From Bryobacteraceae bacterium (lineage in GTDB: Bacteria > Acidobacteriota > Terriglobia > Bryobacterales > Bryobacteraceae): a stretch of DNA of 64,000 nt. Below the pieces are notes generated by a model that was given only the letters and a program-made list of their open reading frames with translations, was not told the DNA's origin and made no database searches. Positions 54,127 to 62,740 of the stretch are shown in pieces (position 1 is the first letter of the stretch; each line of letters starts with the position of its first letter). The stretch is taken from contig JAICJH010000027.1 of NCBI GenBank assembly GCA_025928545.1, forward strand, positions 1 to 64,000, read 5' to 3'. Both the position numbers and the translations under genes were made by a program.

Positions 54127-55110
54127 TCAATGCGCCGCGCCGGATGCGGCCGACGTCAGCCGAAAGTACCAGCGCCAATACGGGTCACGGGCGCGCTTTT
54201 GGATCTCTGCCTCCGATGCCGCCAGAAAAGCGCTCAGCCGCGCCGAGGGAATCCCTTCCAGTCGGAATTCCCGCAGTGCGTCGAATTTACCTGCGAGCCA
54301 GGCAAATGTTGCTCCATGTCGCACCGCGACGAGGCCCCACAACAGTTGCCCGGCCAGAATTGGCCACAGACAGGCGCGAAACAGCTCGCGATCATAATGG
54401 CGGCGGATCAGCAGCAGCTGGTTTCGCGATATCAGCCGGACCACGCGCGGATTCCATCGGCCCAGCGTCGCGCTCCCCTGATGCCAGGCGATGGCGCTGG
54501 TAACGTAGACCCCTTCGTATCCTTCTTTCACGCAGCGCAACCCGAGATCCACGTCTTCCAGATATGATCCGTATTCCTCGTCGAAGCCCCCCAATTTCTC
54601 CAGAACTTCCCGGCGGAACAGACACGCGGTTCCTGGTGCGACAGCGATTCGAGAGGCAGTTCGTTCGAGCTCAGGACGCTCACCAAAGCCCGCCCGCCAC
54701 CCACAACCGGACCTGCTGAGCAGATCGTACGTTCCGTCGATCGCCTGCCGGTCGGTTGCATCAAAAATAGTGCCCGTCGCAAAGCTGAACTCCGCCGCTT
54801 GCCCCACCAGGCGTTCCAGCCACTGCGGGTCCAGTGTGACGTCGCTGTTGAGGATCGCTATCCAGCCATTTGCCGCCATGCGCCAGCCGAGATTTACTGC
54901 CCGTGCGAAGCCTGTGTTTTCAGCCTGCCGAATGAGCTTGCAATCATGAGCCGCCCGCTGCACGGCGGCGGCGTCCACCGAAGCGTTATCGATGACAATA
55001 ATCTCCGCGAATGGCAGACTCTGAGACCGCAAGCTCTTCAGGAGTTGATCCAGCAGTTCCACACGATCGTGAACCGGCACTACGGCGGTAATGGATTCGC
55101 GCGCGCCCAT
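54127..55110 (-). CDS. GT2 family glycosyltransferase
   Basis: A 327-residue GT-A enzyme: SITAVVPVHDRVELLDQLLKSL, EIIVIDNASVDAA, ILNSDVTLDPQWLERLV and EYGSYLEDVDLGLRCV mark nucleotide and catalytic sites. An LWPILAGQLLWGLVAV stretch near residue 250 may sit at the membrane. It is 2 bp from the end of the GT2-GT4 fusion gene and 3 bp from the next GT2 gene. Confidence 0.92.
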   Translation of the reverse strand: MGARESITAVVPVHDRVELLDQLLKSLRSQSLPFAEIIVIDNASVDAAAVQRAAHDCKLIRQAENTGFARAVNLGWRMAANGWIAILNSDVTLDPQWLERLVGQAAEFSFATGTIFDATDRQAIDGTYDLLSRSGCGWRAGFGERPELERTASRIAVAPGTACLFRREVLEKLGGFDEEYGSYLEDVDLGLRCVKEGYEGVYVTSAIAWHQGSATLGRWNPRVVRLISRNQLLLIRRHYDRELFRACLWPILAGQLLWGLVAVRHGATFAWLAGKFDALREFRLEGIPSARLSAFLAASEAEIQKRARDPYWRWYFRLTSAASGAAH

Positions 55111-55112
55111 TT

Positions 55113-57503
55113 TTATTGTGATTGTAAGTCCGGCAGTCTCTGCTGCGCTGGTGTGGGCGGCGTCCCGGCGAACGATCGCTTTTCAGAAATCAACCCGCGG
55201 TACCTCTCCACCAGACGTGCAGTAATCACTCCCATGTCCCAGTTTGTCTCTACTTCGCGTCGCGCGCGGCAGGCCATCTCCGAGGCGAATTCGGAATCCT
55301 CCAGGACACGGATGACGCTGTCGGCGAAAGCGCGTGGATCATCCGCCAGCGCGCAGAATTCTCGGTCGCGCCGCGCCAGCCCTTCCGCTCCCAGCGTGGT
55401 GGAAACGACAGGTATCCCGCTGGCGAAAGCTTCGAGCAACTTCACCCGTACACCGGAACCGCTGCGGATCGGGCAAATAAAGACCGCGCAGGCCGCAAGT
55501 AATGGCTGTATATCTTCCACAAAGCCGAGCAGATCGATAGCGTTGTTCGGATCCCGAAAAGCGTGCCGCGGTGGTGGGTCCGAGCCGGCCACAAGCAATC
55601 TGGCATCGGGAATTGTTTCGAGCACCAGCGGCAGAACTTCGCGAGTGAACCATTCGAGCGCCACCTGATTCGGAATATGGCGGAAACTGCCGAGGAACAA
55701 CATGGTCTTCGGTCGTCGCGGGCCGCCCGGATATGCGTACAGCGATGTGTCTACACCGGCCCGCAGGCCAGCATCGATGCGCGGTGCGAGGTTTGGCAGG
55801 AAGCCTTCCAGATAATTTTTGTTTTCGAGCGTGCAGACCTGTACCTCGTCGCAGAGCGGCAGCAGGCTGAGTTCGAACCTGATGGCGCGGATGTACTCGA
55901 ACCGGGCTTTCACCCGTTGGATGGGACCTCGCATGAACGGCAGCGACCGGCCGATGGACTGGAAATACACGTCATGCTCGAATAATGCGCACACCACTCG
56001 GCGAAACCTGCGGGCATATTGCCCCAGCGCCGTATACTCCAGCTGCAGCACATCGATTTCGTGCAGCAGAATCTGTCTTTGGATGAGCCACTCGATTTCA
56101 GGCGTGTAAAACTCATGCACCGCATGCGGAGTAATCGAGGCCAGGTGCGGATTGCGATCGTTGCGGTGCACCACGAACTCGACCGACCGGCAGAACGCTC
56201 GAAGCTCTTCGTTGGCGGCGCGTTGGCTTTCGTAATCCAGCATGACGATCGCATGCACTTCGCAATGCTGCGCGAGCTCCCGCAGTGTGTAGTACATGAA
56301 CACGCCGCCGCCGTGCGTTGGAGGGCAAATCGGATAGGGCGAGACGAAGAGGACGCGCGGACGCGCAGGTGCTTTATCCATCGCGGAAAAGCGGTCACGA
56401 AAAATGGCTGGACGGGAGCGCAGCAATACTTCGGTGTCGGAAATCATAGCCATCGACCTCGCCCGCCAGCGCGAACGCATTGCCTCGCGCAACTGTCGGG
56501 TCGCGCGCAGAACGCCCCTTGCGCCAACCCTCCCGCGACTCTCACCAGACCAGGCGCTGACAACGGAACCAGCCAGCGCAAAAAAAAAGCTGCCGGCCAG
56601 CTTGTCCCATTCGTGTATGTTCTTCCAGGTGAAAAGAATGAAATTCTTCTGGAGAACGCCCTCGATATAATCCGTGCTGAAGCTGCGGCCGATTGTCCCG
56701 CGATGCTCATGGTGCACGATGCTAGCGGGCTGATAGAGAACCTTCCAGCCGCGCTTCCACGCCATGAAGCCGAGATCCGTATCTTCGAGATAGAACGGCG
56801 CCAGAAGTTCGTCGAACCCGCCGAGCGAAAGCAGTTTGCGGCGGTCGAAAGCGCACGATCCCCCACCCCCGTAGAGACAGGGAAATAGCCGGTTCACCGC
56901 GCTATCTTCGCGGTGGCCGACGCGAAGGGCGCCATCCTGCCACCAGCCCTCCGTGAGGCCGGTTTCTTCGCGACGTTTGGTCTGGTCACCGAGAAATATC
57001 TGGCAGGACACCGCGAAGACACTTTCATCGGTAAAGCCGGCCAGCAACGGCGCCAGAAAATCCGGTTCCACCCGCATATCGGAATTCAGCAGGACCACGA
57101 TATCGTTGCGCGCCTCGCGAAACCCCGCGTTCGAACCACCACCGAAGCCAAGGTTTTCCGGCAGTGCCAGCACCTGAACCTGCGGATAGTTGGCCCGCAC
57201 CCATTCGGCGCTGCCGTCGCTCGAACCGTTATCCACGATGATGATTTCACTTCCGGGGTGTCCCGCAATCGCCGCAACCCAGGAGGGAAGAAAACGCTCC
57301 AGCAGATCCCGGCCGTTCCAGTTGGGAATAACCAGAGACGCGGATCTCGTGTCGGGCAAAGTGTCCGTATCGATCCGGCGGCGACCGAAAATCATCCACC
57401 AGAAATCCGTCAGCGCCAGCGCCAGCACGCTCACAAACATCGCCGCGGGCAGCACGATCAGAAGCGGCGCCGCTCGCAGCAATCGAATGACGGACGCTTT
57501 CAT
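55113..57503 (-). CDS. Bifunctional GT2-GT4 glycosyltransferase
   Basis: A 796-residue fusion. One N-terminal helix (about 10-35, LLIVLPAAMFVSVLALAL) anchors it. A GT2 domain at about 55-310 has ASLVIPNWNGRDLLERF, EIIIVDNGSSDGS, LLNSDMRVE and FYLEDTDLGFM. A linker to about 390 is followed by a GT4 (GT-B) domain at about 390-770 with RVLFVSPYPICPPTHGGG, MLFLGSFRHIPNQVALEWF and GSGVRVKLLEAFASGIPVVST. It could add two successive sugars. The start overlaps the methyltransferase stop (ATGA). Both active sites look intact. Confidence 0.92.
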   Translation of the reverse strand: MKASVIRLLRAAPLLIVLPAAMFVSVLALALTDFWWMIFGRRRIDTDTLPDTRSASLVIPNWNGRDLLERFLPSWVAAIAGHPGSEIIIVDNGSSDGSAEWVRANYPQVQVLALPENLGFGGGSNAGFREARNDIVVLLNSDMRVEPDFLAPLLAGFTDESVFAVSCQIFLGDQTKRREETGLTEGWWQDGALRVGHREDSAVNRLFPCLYGGGGSCAFDRRKLLSLGGFDELLAPFYLEDTDLGFMAWKRGWKVLYQPASIVHHEHRGTIGRSFSTDYIEGVLQKNFILFTWKNIHEWDKLAGSFFFALAGSVVSAWSGESRGRVGARGVLRATRQLREAMRSRWRARSMAMISDTEVLLRSRPAIFRDRFSAMDKAPARPRVLFVSPYPICPPTHGGGVFMYYTLRELAQHCEVHAIVMLDYESQRAANEELRAFCRSVEFVVHRNDRNPHLASITPHAVHEFYTPEIEWLIQRQILLHEIDVLQLEYTALGQYARRFRRVVCALFEHDVYFQSIGRSLPFMRGPIQRVKARFEYIRAIRFELSLLPLCDEVQVCTLENKNYLEGFLPNLAPRIDAGLRAGVDTSLYAYPGGPRRPKTMLFLGSFRHIPNQVALEWFTREVLPLVLETIPDARLLVAGSDPPPRHAFRDPNNAIDLLGFVEDIQPLLAACAVFICPIRSGSGVRVKLLEAFASGIPVVSTTLGAEGLARRDREFCALADDPRAFADSVIRVLEDSEFASEMACRARREVETNWDMGVITARLVERYRGLISEKRSFAGTPPTPAQQRLPDLQSQ

Positions 57504-58816
57504 TGGCCGTCACGCAGACGCGGGCCGATGCCCAGTTTCGCTCCCGTGCGAAACCAATGCGACGATCCGATGCGCTGCAACTCTCCGCGATACCCTGCAA
57601 TTTCCGCATTCAGCTGTTCGGCCCATTCGGTGCGCTCCGCTAAAACAGCCTGCAAATCGGCAGCCTCCGCACCCAATCGCGCGATTTCGGCGCTCGCCGC
57701 GCGTCTCACCTCGGTATTCTCCACATTCAGCCGCTCAATCTCGGTTGCGGCCGTTGCAATCTCCGAACGCACGTCCAGCATGTCGTTTCCGAGGCGGACG
57801 ATATGCGTTTCGAGGCTGGCGATCTGTTTTTCGAGGCCGGCGATCCACTCGAGCCTGGTCTCCGCTTCATTCTGAAGATCGCCGATCCGGCTGTTGCGGG
57901 TCGCCAGTTCCCGATTCAGTTCCGCAGCCCAGTTGTTCTGCCGTTCCAGTTCCGCGATCACAGCTTCATGATTCCTCTGTAACTCACTGTGGGCGTCCAG
58001 GGTCTGCCGGAGCCACGCATCTTTCTTCTCCAGCTCCCCACTCAGCTTTGCTATATGGAGTTCGCGCTCCCGCAGGATGTTCGCGCCCGAAGGCACCCAC
58101 GCGAACGTGTCGTTGCCGGCGATACGGGACTGGCTGCAGGCGGCCAGATAGAAATGTGCCCCCGCGGGCTCGGCCGTTCCGGAAACTTCCAGCGCCGTTT
58201 CTTCCGGATGCCGCGGCGAGAAGACGATTGCTTCGGCGTGGTTCTGCGTCCAGATGTGAACTTCCGCAAAAACCTTCCCCAGCGCCTGGCGGAATTCTTC
58301 GTAATCGAACTCGTGGCGGTGAAATGGATTCGGCCCCGCGTCGCCCCGGGATTCGGCGTAATAATCGCGATTGGGTGTCGACACCAGAAGTATCCCGTTC
58401 GGTTTCAGCGCCCGGTTGGCCTCCGCCAGCAATTCCTGCCAGCGGTCCAGATGCTCAATCACCTCGAAGGCGGTTATCAGATCGAACGCCGCATCGGCGA
58501 ATGGCAACGCCTCGCAGGCTGCCTGAACGAACCGAACGTTCGCGCTGCCGTACTGCGCCCGCGCGTGTCCAACGGCTTCGGCGGAAATGTCCGCTCCCGT
58601 CACGGTTCCTGCAATTCCGGCCAACTCGGCCGAGCCATAACCGGCTCCGCAGCCCGCATCCAGAATAGTCAACGGACGATGCAGCGTTTCCGCGAAATGT
58701 TTCGCGAAAAGGTAGCGCGCCAGATGCTCGTTCAGCAGATCGGCATCTACCAGTTCGGGAATAACGCGTTCTCCGGTAAACTCAGGCAATTCGCTCCCCC
58801 ACTTCCGGAGCGGCAT
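57500..58816 (-). CDS. Methyltransferase fused to a long coiled coil
   Basis: A 438-residue protein. Residues about 48-200 are a class I methyltransferase (ILDAGCGAGYGSAELA, VTGADISAEAV, FEVIEHLDRWQELL, LVSTPNRDYY). From about 250 to 415 it is a continuous heptad-rich coiled coil (REREL, ELEKKDAWLR, ELNRELATRNSRIGDL). It sits directly after a Wzt-type ATPase gene, overlapping it by 35 bp. In O8/O9a-type O-antigen systems a methyl-capping enzyme with a coiled-coil ruler (WbdD) sets chain length and the Wzt C-domain reads the cap; this protein would fit that role without the kinase domain. Confidence 0.88.
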   Translation of the reverse strand: MPLRKWGSELPEFTGERVIPELVDADLLNEHLARYLFAKHFAETLHRPLTILDAGCGAGYGSAELAGIAGTVTGADISAEAVGHARAQYGSANVRFVQAACEALPFADAAFDLITAFEVIEHLDRWQELLAEANRALKPNGILLVSTPNRDYYAESRGDAGPNPFHRHEFDYEEFRQALGKVFAEVHIWTQNHAEAIVFSPRHPEETALEVSGTAEPAGAHFYLAACSQSRIAGNDTFAWVPSGANILRERELHIAKLSGELEKKDAWLRQTLDAHSELQRNHEAVIAELERQNNWAAELNRELATRNSRIGDLQNEAETRLEWIAGLEKQIASLETHIVRLGNDMLDVRSEIATAATEIERLNVENTEVRRAASAEIARLGAEAADLQAVLAERTEWAEQLNAEIAGYRGELQRIGSSHWFRTGAKLGIGPRLRDGQ

Positions 58817-60086
58817 GAGAATGGTCCACTTCTACGCGGCACGGTACCTGAATGTAGCCGTATACAGGCCCCTCGCCACGCGCCATCTGCACCGTAAGGG
58901 CATTATCGATCGCATCGCACACCAAAGAACCATCGCCAACCCATGGCGAAAAAGAAAACGCGCCCGGATACAACTCGGGGATCTCGAAGTGGAAATCCGC
59001 CGTCACCGCCTCGCCCGCTCTCATCGGACCAGGAGCGCGACCTTCGCGCACCGCACTGGTCGCCGCAAAATCCAGGCCCAGATGATTGCGCAAACGTACC
59101 CCGATATCGGGCGAGCCCAGATCCCGGACCGCTCGCATGCTGATCCGCACCAGAATCCGGCTTTGCGGAATCATCAGGTGAAGCGGGTCGCCGAATTCAT
59201 CCAGTACCGCAATCCCGAGGATCTCGGCGCCTCCGGTGCCGGAGCGATGATCGATGTTCGGAATCCCCGTCGCCGGAGCGATTGCTGTCGCCGGAGCAAT
59301 CGCCTGCTTCACGCGGCTCTGCACGTCCGTGCCGCTCGCCTTGCTTTCAGGTGAGTCGGAGCCCGCTACAGCGGCCAGATACTCGTCGATCACAGTACCG
59401 GCGTCGCCTATCGCACGCGCCCGACCATGCTCCAGCCAAAGTGCCCGGTCGCCGATCGCGCGCACATCACTCACTGAATGCGATACAAAAACGATCGTCA
59501 CCCCGCCGTCCCGCATCTCGTTGATGCGCCGCATGCACCGCTGGCGAAACCAGGCATCTCCCACCGCGAGGGCCTCATCGACGATCAGGATCTCCGGATC
59601 CACGTGTATCGCCACTGAGAAGGCCAGGCGAACCACCATCCCGCTGGAATACGTTCGCACCGGCTCGTCGATAAAGTTGCCAATCTCCGCAAACGCTTCG
59701 ATGGAACGGTAGCGCCGATCAAGTTCCCGTTTCGAGAAACCCAGAATGGCGCCGTTCATATAAACGTTTTCGCGGCCCGTGAACTCTGGGTTGAAGCCGG
59801 AACCCAATTCCAGCAACGCCGCAACGCGGCCGTTCACCCGAACCTCTCCCGCGCTTGGCGGGAATATCCCGGCGATGAGCTGCAATGCCGTGCTCTTCCC
59901 GGAGCCGTTCTCGCCGATGATGCAAAAAACTTCGCCGCGAGGCACCGAAAACGTCACGTCCGTCAGGGCGTGGAAATCCCGATGACGGCTCGCGCCTCCT
60001 AACGTAGCCAGTTCCATCAGGCGGCCGGCAGGAGTCTCGTAGACCGCGTAACTCTTTGAAACGCGTTCGAATTCGACGGCATTCAC
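58782..60086 (-). CDS. wzt: Polysaccharide ABC exporter ATPase with C-terminal binding domain
   Basis: A 434-residue protein. The ATPase domain is at about 1-240: Walker A GENGSGKST, signature YSSGMVVRLAF, Walker B ILIVDEALAVGD and the switch His in FVSHS. These are typical of the Wzt/TagH/KpsT group. A proline-alanine linker is followed at about 285-425 by a Wzt-type carbohydrate-binding beta-sandwich (VRISMRAVRDLGSPDIGVRLRN, FEIPELYPGAFSFSPW). Such domains recognise the modified end of the polysaccharide before export. The start is GTG at 60086. The membrane permease (Wzm) normally next to it is not in the window. Confidence 0.92.
   Translation of the reverse strand: MNAVEFERVSKSYAVYETPAGRLMELATLGGASRHRDFHALTDVTFSVPRGEVFCIIGENGSGKSTALQLIAGIFPPSAGEVRVNGRVAALLELGSGFNPEFTGRENVYMNGAILGFSKRELDRRYRSIEAFAEIGNFIDEPVRTYSSGMVVRLAFSVAIHVDPEILIVDEALAVGDAWFRQRCMRRINEMRDGGVTIVFVSHSVSDVRAIGDRALWLEHGRARAIGDAGTVIDEYLAAVAGSDSPESKASGTDVQSRVKQAIAPATAIAPATGIPNIDHRSGTGGAEILGIAVLDEFGDPLHLMIPQSRILVRISMRAVRDLGSPDIGVRLRNHLGLDFAATSAVREGRAPGPMRAGEAVTADFHFEIPELYPGAFSFSPWVGDGSLVCDAIDNALTVQMARGEGPVYGYIQVPCRVEVDHSHAAPEVGERIA
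59269..59304 (-). repeat. 18-bp tandem repeat in the wzt linker
   Basis: Two adjacent 18-bp units (59269-59286 and 59287-59304), identical at 15 of 18 positions, encode the repeated AIAPAT segment between the ATPase and the C-terminal domain. In-frame copy changes would alter linker length only. Confidence 0.75.
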
Positions 60087-60099
60087 GGGAAACTTCAGT

Positions 60100-61404
60100 T
60101 TAAAGCAACCCGGCGGTCAAAGTGGATTGGCGTCCCGTTCCGGAGCCGCGGCGTGACCCTTTTGCCCCGCGGCTCAATCCCGCGGATTTTCCCTGTAGCC
60201 GTTCCTGCCGCTTGCGCAGCGCTTCGGAATCCTCAATCTGCCTGGCCGCCCGAACGCACTCCAGAGCCATGGAAAAGCTGCGCTCGCGATGCTCGTAGTG
60301 TCGCGCCAGTTCCTCATAAGCCCGAACCCGGAAAGGATTTGGCGATAAGGAAAGATCCGTGAACGTCGCCAGCGCGGCGTCCATCAGCCCCTGCTTCTTT
60401 TCGATGAGGCCCGCGGCGAAGAGAGTTGCAAAAAGATGCTGATCCGGCAATCCCATCTCGACAGCCCGCCGCAGCAACCCATGCGCTTCCGTATGGCGAC
60501 CCGAGACCTGCAGCCACCGAGCAAGCCCGAGCAGATCCATGCCGTGACGTGCACGAACGCTGCCCGGATCGCGGAACGCTTCCGGAATCACGCCCGTCAG
60601 GCAGGCCAGCGACACGATATCCAGAACGTTGTGGTGAAAAATCGGTGGCAGCCGATGCGCGCGCCGGGAGCGCAGATACTCGAAATAACAGTAGGGAATC
60701 ATCTCGCCCGGAATATCGCCTTCGCGCTCGTAGCCGAGAATCTGATTCTCCAGATTCACCAGGCGGCAGTTTTCCAGGCGCAACCGGAACAGCCGGCGCG
60801 CCCCGTAAAGCAAATCCAGATGCGGCAGGCGGCTGAACGGATGGCGTGCCCGGCACATCGTATAGCGGGTCTCCAGCAGCGGCTGATCGTAGGAACGGCC
60901 GTTATATGTAATGAGGATGTCGAAACGAGCGATCAATTCCCCCAGCGAGTGCAGCACGGAAGCTTCCTCGCTGTAATCGCGCATAAAAAACTGGCGGACG
61001 CGAAAACCATCGGCCCCGATCCAGCCAACTCCGATCAGGAACGCGTATGTGCCGGAGCCGCCGGCGAGTCCAGTCGTTTCGGTATCCAGAAATAGCCAGC
61101 GTGACGGCGGGACACTGGCAATTTCTCCATCCGACAACGCTGCGAGCAGATCGGGCCGCAGCTCCGTCAGGTCGGAGATCTCATAACTGCCGTGACGATG
61201 ATGGGCAGGAAAGTGCCGTTCCGTCTCAAAATGGCTGCCGAACGGCGTAAAAATGACTTCACCCGAAACCAGATCTTCAATAAACCCGCGAGCGGCGCTT
61301 CCTGAAACGGCTGCGGACACAGGGCGGGGCGGCTGTCCGCTGTACCTGGAGTTGATGCCTTCCACCGTTTTACGCAGATGCGCAAGTTGTTCCGTAATGT
61401 CCAT
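60100..61404 (-). CDS. RNase H-like 3'-5' exonuclease (YprB type)
   Basis: A 434-residue protein. The central domain has DEDD-type acidic residues: FLDTETTGL (Asp 107 and Glu 109), ITYNGRSYDQPLLETR and HHNVLDIVSL. This matches the YprB ribonuclease H-like family of predicted exonucleases. The C-terminal third looks like TPR helices (HTEAHGLLRRAVEMGLPDQHLF, FRVRAYEELARHYEH), followed by a basic Gly/Ser/Arg-rich tail. It lies 13 bp upstream of the wzt start on the same strand, so it may share the transcript, though no functional link is apparent. Confidence 0.87.
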   Translation of the reverse strand: MDITEQLAHLRKTVEGINSRYSGQPPRPVSAAVSGSAARGFIEDLVSGEVIFTPFGSHFETERHFPAHHRHGSYEISDLTELRPDLLAALSDGEIASVPPSRWLFLDTETTGLAGGSGTYAFLIGVGWIGADGFRVRQFFMRDYSEEASVLHSLGELIARFDILITYNGRSYDQPLLETRYTMCRARHPFSRLPHLDLLYGARRLFRLRLENCRLVNLENQILGYEREGDIPGEMIPYCYFEYLRSRRAHRLPPIFHHNVLDIVSLACLTGVIPEAFRDPGSVRARHGMDLLGLARWLQVSGRHTEAHGLLRRAVEMGLPDQHLFATLFAAGLIEKKQGLMDAALATFTDLSLSPNPFRVRAYEELARHYEHRERSFSMALECVRAARQIEDSEALRKRQERLQGKSAGLSRGAKGSRRGSGTGRQSTLTAGLL

Positions 61405-61493
61405 ACGCGATGCTGTATTCGCCGTTGTTTCGCCCTGCCGTCATCTCAATATAACCTGATTCGTTAAGTGCGAATACGCGAAACCACTACAAT

Positions 61494-62480
61494 ATGACTG
61501 TGTCTGCCCGAAAACGCATTCTCGTAACCGGCGGAGCTGGCTACATCGGCTCGAATACCACCCTCCAGTTGCTGGACGCCGGGTATGACGTGGTCGTCGT
61601 CGACAACCTGTCGCGCGGCCATCGCGAGGCGGTTGACCCTGCGCGGCTGCGGGTTGTGAATCTGCTCGATACCGAGGGTCTGGTCCGCGTCATGAGCGAG
61701 GCTCCTGTCGATGCGGTGATACATTTTGCCGCCTACATTGCGGTCGGCGAGTCGATGAAGGTTCCGGAGCTTTACTTTCATAACAACGTCGCCGGTTCGC
61801 TGTCGTTGTTCACCGCAATGATCCGGACGGGAATTAAGAAACTGGTCTTTTCCTCGACCGCCGCTGTTTACGGTATGCCGGAGCGCGTGCCCATTCTGGA
61901 AACCGAACCGTACGCGCCGGTAAATGCCTATGGCGAATCGAAGGTCATGGTGGAAAAGATGTTGCAGTGGTTTGACCAAATCCACGGCCTTCGCAGCATT
62001 TGTCTGCGTTACTTCAACGCCGCGGGCGCCGACCCGGCCGGTCGCGTCGGTGAAAGCCACGAACCCGAAACCCACCTGATTCCGCTTCTGTTTCGGGCTG
62101 TGCGGACCGGTGTGCCGGTCACGCTCTTCGGAGACGACTATGCCACGCCGGATGGAACCTGTATCCGGGATTATGTTCACGTGACTGACTTGGCATCGGC
62201 GCATATTTTGGCAGTGGAGGCCCTGTCGGCGGGAAGACCCTCCGCAGGATATAACGCTGGCACCGGTCGTGGTTTCTCAGTAAAGGAAGTGCTCCAGGCC
62301 GTTGAGGAGGTAGTTGGATGTGCTGTCCCTCACAGTATTGGCCCGAGGCGCGAAGGCGACCCTCCTCTGCTGGTGGCGAACTCTGATCGGCTTCAGCAGG
62401 ATCTGGCATGGGTCCCCCGGTACTCTGATATAACTACAATCGTAAAAACTGGATGGGCATGGGAACTGAGGAAAAATTAG
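61494..62480 (+). CDS. galE: UDP-glucose 4-epimerase
   Basis: A 328-residue extended short-chain dehydrogenase. The NAD fingerprint is VTGGAGYIGSNT; catalytic residues are in FSSTAAVYG and YGESK (Tyr 146, Lys 150), with LRYFNAAGAD and the RDYVHVTDLA block as in GalE. It interconverts UDP-glucose and UDP-galactose and would feed the nearby glycosyltransferases. TACAAT lies directly before the ATG; if that is the -10 box, translation would begin at the GTG at 61500 on a leaderless message. The other divergent gene is the exonuclease. Confidence 0.94.
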   Translation: MTVSARKRILVTGGAGYIGSNTTLQLLDAGYDVVVVDNLSRGHREAVDPARLRVVNLLDTEGLVRVMSEAPVDAVIHFAAYIAVGESMKVPELYFHNNVAGSLSLFTAMIRTGIKKLVFSSTAAVYGMPERVPILETEPYAPVNAYGESKVMVEKMLQWFDQIHGLRSICLRYFNAAGADPAGRVGESHEPETHLIPLLFRAVRTGVPVTLFGDDYATPDGTCIRDYVHVTDLASAHILAVEALSAGRPSAGYNAGTGRGFSVKEVLQAVEEVVGCAVPHSIGPRREGDPPLLVANSDRLQQDLAWVPRYSDITTIVKTGWAWELRKN

Positions 62481-62660
62481 GTTAGTTACGTCACATCTAT
62501 TATTTTCAGTTGTTTCAAAGCGTTCATATCTAAGGGAAACCTTGAATCGCAGCATGGTCGATACTATCGATGGTCGTAACTCTTTCTGAGTAAGGTGTTT
62601 AAGAGGGATCGCCAAGGGGCAGGGTACTGGAACTAAGGTTAAGCCCAAATCGATAATTTG

Positions 62661-62689
62661 TTGCTTCAAACACGTTTTGCCTGTAGTAT
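62661..62689 (+). promoter_or_regulatory. Putative promoter of the PEP-CTERM gene
   Basis: TTGCTT (62661-62666) and TAGTAT (62684-62689) are exactly 17 bp apart, about 50 bp before the start codon. The 260-bp gap after galE also contains a small palindrome, TCGATA-c-TATCGA, at 62558-62570, and a direct repeat ATGGTCG (62554 and 62570). The match to consensus is moderate. Confidence 0.5.
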
Positions 62690-62740
62690 TATTGGTGTTG
62701 ACCAGGCGAACACGTGTCTGGCATCCGGAGGAATTACAAC

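Noticed and set aside
57190..58668. A 492-codon plus-strand ORF
   Set aside because: Antisense to the GT fusion and the methyltransferase; the translation is Arg/Pro/Ser-rich as expected of a shadow frame.
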